A DNA stretch of 64,000 nt from Schwartzia succinivorans DSM 10502 (GTDB lineage Bacteria; Bacillota; Negativicutes; Selenomonadales; Selenomonadaceae). Below the pieces are notes generated by a model. That model was not told the origin of the DNA, did no database searches, and saw only the letters and a list, made by a program, of their open reading frames with translations. Both the position numbers and the translations under genes were made by a program. The stretch covers positions 496,001 through 560,000 of the forward strand of contig NZ_FQUG01000002.1 of assembly GCF_900129225.1 (NCBI RefSeq), in the 5' to 3' direction. Below, piece by piece: positions 60,995 to 64,000 of this stretch (positions are counted from its first letter, which is position 1; each line of letters begins with the position of its first letter).

Positions 60995-63900
60995 ATGGAA
61001 AAATATTGTATCGTCCCACAAAAATCAAATAAATTTTGGCAGCTCGTACAGGATATGACGCTTTCGGAGAAACAGGCGGCACTTCTCAAGGGCTGCTTTG
61101 TTCGTCATGTAGAGGTTTCACCTCAGGATGCCCGATGGGAGATTCTTCTGGAGACAAAAGAGCTTTTGGAGGATGCGCTTCTTGATGGCGCATCGGCACA
61201 TATTTGCAAAAAAAACGGACTTCGCGAGGTGCTTTTTTACCAAAAGGTAGAGGATCTTTCCTCAGTGCTTGAAAATATCTGGGGAAGGCTTACAGGTAAA
61301 GTGACGTCAGATGCTCCGGCACTTCGTATGCTGCTCAGAAATGCGAAAAAGGAGCTGAAAAACGGTACGCTTAGGGTAGGTCTCAGCTCTGCTATGGCTG
61401 CAACGCTTATTAAAAATCATTCTCTGGCAGAAAGACTTCAAAAGGCAATCGGAGAAATGACAGGCTGTTACTGTGATGTAGAGTGTGAAGCGTATGACGG
61501 CGAAATGCTGGAGCTTCCGGATATAGAGAAAACAATCTACCGCATGAGTGCCTATAAGCAGGCTGCAAAGCAGGAGCAGGTACGTGAAGCAAATCCTGAA
61601 CCGAAGCCAAAGCAGGAGATAAATCCGGCAAATGGGGGCGGAGAACACCCGAGACGTCGTCCCAAAAAGAAAGAAACGGCTCCGGGCTGTATATTTGGCG
61701 GTGGCGTCGATGGGCGTGTAATACCTATTCAGGAAATTGAAAATGAATCAAAGGATATTGTAGTACTCGGCGAGATAGAGTCTGTCGACAGCAGGGATTT
61801 AAGAGAGACGACAATCCTGCTCATGGATGTGGCGGATGAGACACAGGGCATCAGCACGAAAGCCTTTTTCAAGGATCATGATGAGTTTGAAAAGGTAATA
61901 GGTTCCCTAAAGGTCGGAATGCGTGTGAGAGTAAAGGGCTCTATACGTTTCGATATATATCAGAACGACCTTGTAATGTTTGTTGACAGCGTAAAGGAGG
62001 AGCCTGTAACTCAGCGTGAGGATAATGCTGAGGAAAAGAGGGTTGAGCTGCATCTTCATACACAGATGAGTGCTCTTGATGCTGTAGTATCTACCAAAAA
62101 GATGATTCAGACAGCGGCACGCTGGGGCTGGCCTGCTGTTGCCATTACAGATCACGGTGTTGTTCAGGCATTTCCGGAAGCCATGGATGCAAGTGGAAAG
62201 TACGGAATCAAAATCATCTACGGAATGGAAGGCTATTTGACAGGCGATGACTACAAGCAGCGCTTTGCAAATCATATAATCCTTCTGGCGAAAAACCTTG
62301 TGGGACTGCACAATCTGTATAAACTCGTATCTGTTTCACATCTGCGCTTTTTCTACCGCGGCCGTCCACGTATACCAAAGCCGATTCTGGAAGAATTCAG
62401 GGAAGGGCTTATAATTGGCTCTGCCTGCGAGGCAGGGGAGCTTATCCGCGCTATTGTTGCTCACAAAAGCGATGAAGAGCTTATTGAGATTGCGTCATTT
62501 TATGATTATCTTGAGATTCAGCCCATAGGCAACAATGCATTTTTGAAGCGCAGCAGTGAATTCCCTGATGTGCAGACTGATGACGATTTGATAAAAATAA
62601 ATCTTAAAGTGGCGGAGCTTGCAAAAAAGCTGGATAAAATGCTTATCGCTACCTGCGACGTGCATTTCCTCAACCCTGAGGACGCGATTTACCGAACGGT
62701 TATCATGGCAGGAAACGGCTTTGAGGATGCCGAGCAGCAGCCGCCGCTCTACCTGAGAACGACAGAGGAAATGCTGAAGGAATTTGAATATCTTGGTGAA
62801 GACCTGGCCTATGAGGCATGTGTAACTAATCCGAGAAAGATTGCTGACATGGTCAAAGCCTTCAAGCCGATTCCGGATAATCTCTATTCTCCGATGATTC
62901 AGGGAGCTGATGAAGCTATCAGGAATATGTCATATAACCGCGCTCATGAATGGTACGGAGAAAATCTGCCTGATATCGTACAGAAACGTCTCGACCAGGA
63001 GCTTGTTCCCATCATAGGACACGGGTTCTCCGTCCTTTATCTTATTGCGCATAAGCTGGTACGTCAGTCTAACGAGGACGGATATCTTGTTGGTTCACGA
63101 GGCTCCGTAGGTTCATCGTTTATCGCAACAATGACGGATATCACTGAGGTCAACCCGCTGCCGCCGCATTGGCGCTGCCCTCACTGCAAATTCAGTGAAT
63201 TTATAACGGACGGCTCCTATGGCTGCGGCTATGACCTTCCCGACAGGGACTGTCCTGTATGCGGAACGCCGCTTATAAAGGACGGACATGATATACCGTT
63301 TGCGGTCTTTTTGGGCTTTGACGGAGATAAGGTTCCTGATATCGACCTTAACTTCGCCAGCGTTTACCAGAACCGTGCCCAAAAAAATACTCAGGCACTT
63401 TTTGGTAAGGACAACGCTTATCGTGCCGGTACTATAGCGACTGTGGCTGATAAAACTGCCTACGGCTATGTAAAGAAATTCTATGAGGAAAAGGGACAGA
63501 AGAAGCGCCCTGCCTTCATACAGCGCATAGTCAACGGCGTAGTCGGAACAAAGCGTACAACAGGACAGCATCCTGCGGGCGTTATGGTTGTTCCGCGAAA
63601 TATGGACATCCATTTTTTCTCGCCGGTGCAGTATCCTGCCAACAAAAAAGAAGCAGGAACGATAACAACGCATTTTGATTATCACTCTATAAGCAGCCGT
63701 CTTGTTAAGCTTGATAATCTGGGGCATGATGATCCGACGGTCATAAAAATGCTTGAGATTTTGACGCACCGTGACCCGAAAACGATACCGTTCGATGATC
63801 CTGCAACACTGAGTCTTTTCCATTCGACGGAAGCGCTGGGTGTTACTCCGGAAGAGCTGGGGGCTACATCGGGAACATTTGGTATTCCGGAGTTCCGTAC

Positions 63901-64000
63901 CAGCTTCACACGTCAGATGATAGATGACACGCACCCGAGCTGCTTCAGCGACCTGGTGCGCATATCAGGATTTTCTCATGGTACCAACGTATGGCTGGAT
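60995..64000 (+). CDS. polC: PolC-type DNA polymerase III alpha subunit (5' part), no exonuclease insertion
   Basis: Replicative polymerase; 1002 codons inside the window, cut at the right edge. GCGAGGA precedes ATG 60995. Order: N-terminal domain (1-240), OB fold (DIVVLGEIESVDSRDLRETT), PHP domain (RVELHLHTQMSALDAVVSTK; VAITDHGVVQAFPEAM), Zn-binding cysteines (CPHCKF, CPVCGT), and the catalytic PDIDLNF (about residue 785). After YGMEGYLTGDDYK the sequence runs straight into NHIILLAKNLVGLHNLYKL. In Bacillus PolC about 180 residues of 3'-5' exonuclease lie there, so that domain is missing. Confidence 0.95.
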   Translation, partial: MEKYCIVPQKSNKFWQLVQDMTLSEKQAALLKGCFVRHVEVSPQDARWEILLETKELLEDALLDGASAHICKKNGLREVLFYQKVEDLSSVLENIWGRLTGKVTSDAPALRMLLRNAKKELKNGTLRVGLSSAMAATLIKNHSLAERLQKAIGEMTGCYCDVECEAYDGEMLELPDIEKTIYRMSAYKQAAKQEQVREANPEPKPKQEINPANGGGEHPRRRPKKKETAPGCIFGGGVDGRVIPIQEIENESKDIVVLGEIESVDSRDLRETTILLMDVADETQGISTKAFFKDHDEFEKVIGSLKVGMRVRVKGSIRFDIYQNDLVMFVDSVKEEPVTQREDNAEEKRVELHLHTQMSALDAVVSTKKMIQTAARWGWPAVAITDHGVVQAFPEAMDASGKYGIKIIYGMEGYLTGDDYKQRFANHIILLAKNLVGLHNLYKLVSVSHLRFFYRGRPRIPKPILEEFREGLIIGSACEAGELIRAIVAHKSDEELIEIASFYDYLEIQPIGNNAFLKRSSEFPDVQTDDDLIKINLKVAELAKKLDKMLIATCDVHFLNPEDAIYRTVIMAGNGFEDAEQQPPLYLRTTEEMLKEFEYLGEDLAYEACVTNPRKIADMVKAFKPIPDNLYSPMIQGADEAIRNMSYNRAHEWYGENLPDIVQKRLDQELVPIIGHGFSVLYLIAHKLVRQSNEDGYLVGSRGSVGSSFIATMTDITEVNPLPPHWRCPHCKFSEFITDGSYGCGYDLPDRDCPVCGTPLIKDGHDIPFAVFLGFDGDKVPDIDLNFASVYQNRAQKNTQALFGKDNAYRAGTIATVADKTAYGYVKKFYEEKGQKKRPAFIQRIVNGVVGTKRTTGQHPAGVMVVPRNMDIHFFSPVQYPANKKEAGTITTHFDYHSISSRLVKLDNLGHDDPTVIKMLEILTHRDPKTIPFDDPATLSLFHSTEALGVTPEELGATSGTFGIPEFRTSFTRQMIDDTHPSCFSDLVRISGFSHGTNVWLD

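Overview
The window is a chromosomal segment of a flagellated, diderm Firmicute, most likely a member of the Negativicutes close to Selenomonas (Selenomonadaceae). This rests on recognised content, not a database search. The order trmFO-hslV-hslU-codY, the Bacillus/Clostridium-like fla/che operon (fliY, flhF, flhG, cheC, cheD, sigD), PolC, CodY and a YneA-like protein are Firmicute traits. Promoters with extended -10 boxes and strong AGGAGG-type ribosome sites, at roughly mid GC content, also fit. Nearly every gene reads rightward.

Layout. 1-4.4 kb: the Lys/Ala-rich tail of a probable topA, trmFO, the HslVU protease and the nutrient repressor CodY, closed by a terminator. 4.6-35.1 kb: one large flagellar/chemotaxis block: flgB-flgC-fliE-fliF-fliG-fliH-fliI-fliJ, a lytic transglycosylase, a MotE-like gene, flbD, fliL-fliM-fliY, cheY, the export apparatus fliO-fliP-fliQ-fliR-flhB-flhA, flhF-flhG, a PilZ protein, cheB-cheA-cheW-cheC-cheD, sigD, a FapA-like gene and a SwrB-like gene. 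The usual fliK-flgD-flgE hook module is absent from this block. Many genes overlap by 1-8 bases, and cheY has its own consensus promoter. 35.1-35.4 kb: tRNA-Pro(UGG) and tRNA-Arg(UCU) behind a perfect TTGACA-17-TATAAT promoter.

35.5-45.6 kb is the accessory part: a TIGR04076-type protein, an SOS-controlled Y-family polymerase with its YolD-like partner, an unrecognised two-gene unit (a charged protein plus a 703-residue protein with a cyclic-nucleotide-binding-like head), an HTH-Fic protein with its own repeat operator, an SGNH hydrolase, a secreted SYLF protein, and an AraC regulator divergent from a half-length DapF-like protein that has lost the catalytic cysteine. 45.7-52.1 kb: purine operon purE-C-F-M-N-H'-D, in which PurH is only the IMP cyclohydrolase half.

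52.2-57.1 kb: envelope and stress genes: a secreted BsuPI-like protein, a TPR protein, a YneA-like SOS division inhibitor behind a cluster of LexA-like boxes, a TRIC-type channel, a 131-bp tandem repeat with a covarying hairpin, and an L,D-transpeptidase. 57.1-64 kb: polA, coaE, a lytic transglycosylase and the first 1002 codons of polC. Both polymerases appear to lack proofreading: PolA has a degenerate exonuclease site, and PolC has no exonuclease inserted in its PHP domain.

The most unusual items are the exonuclease-less PolC, the split PurH, the LexA-box cluster at the yneA-like gene, the autoregulated Fic gene, the DapF-like relic and the cyclic-nucleotide-domain two-gene unit.
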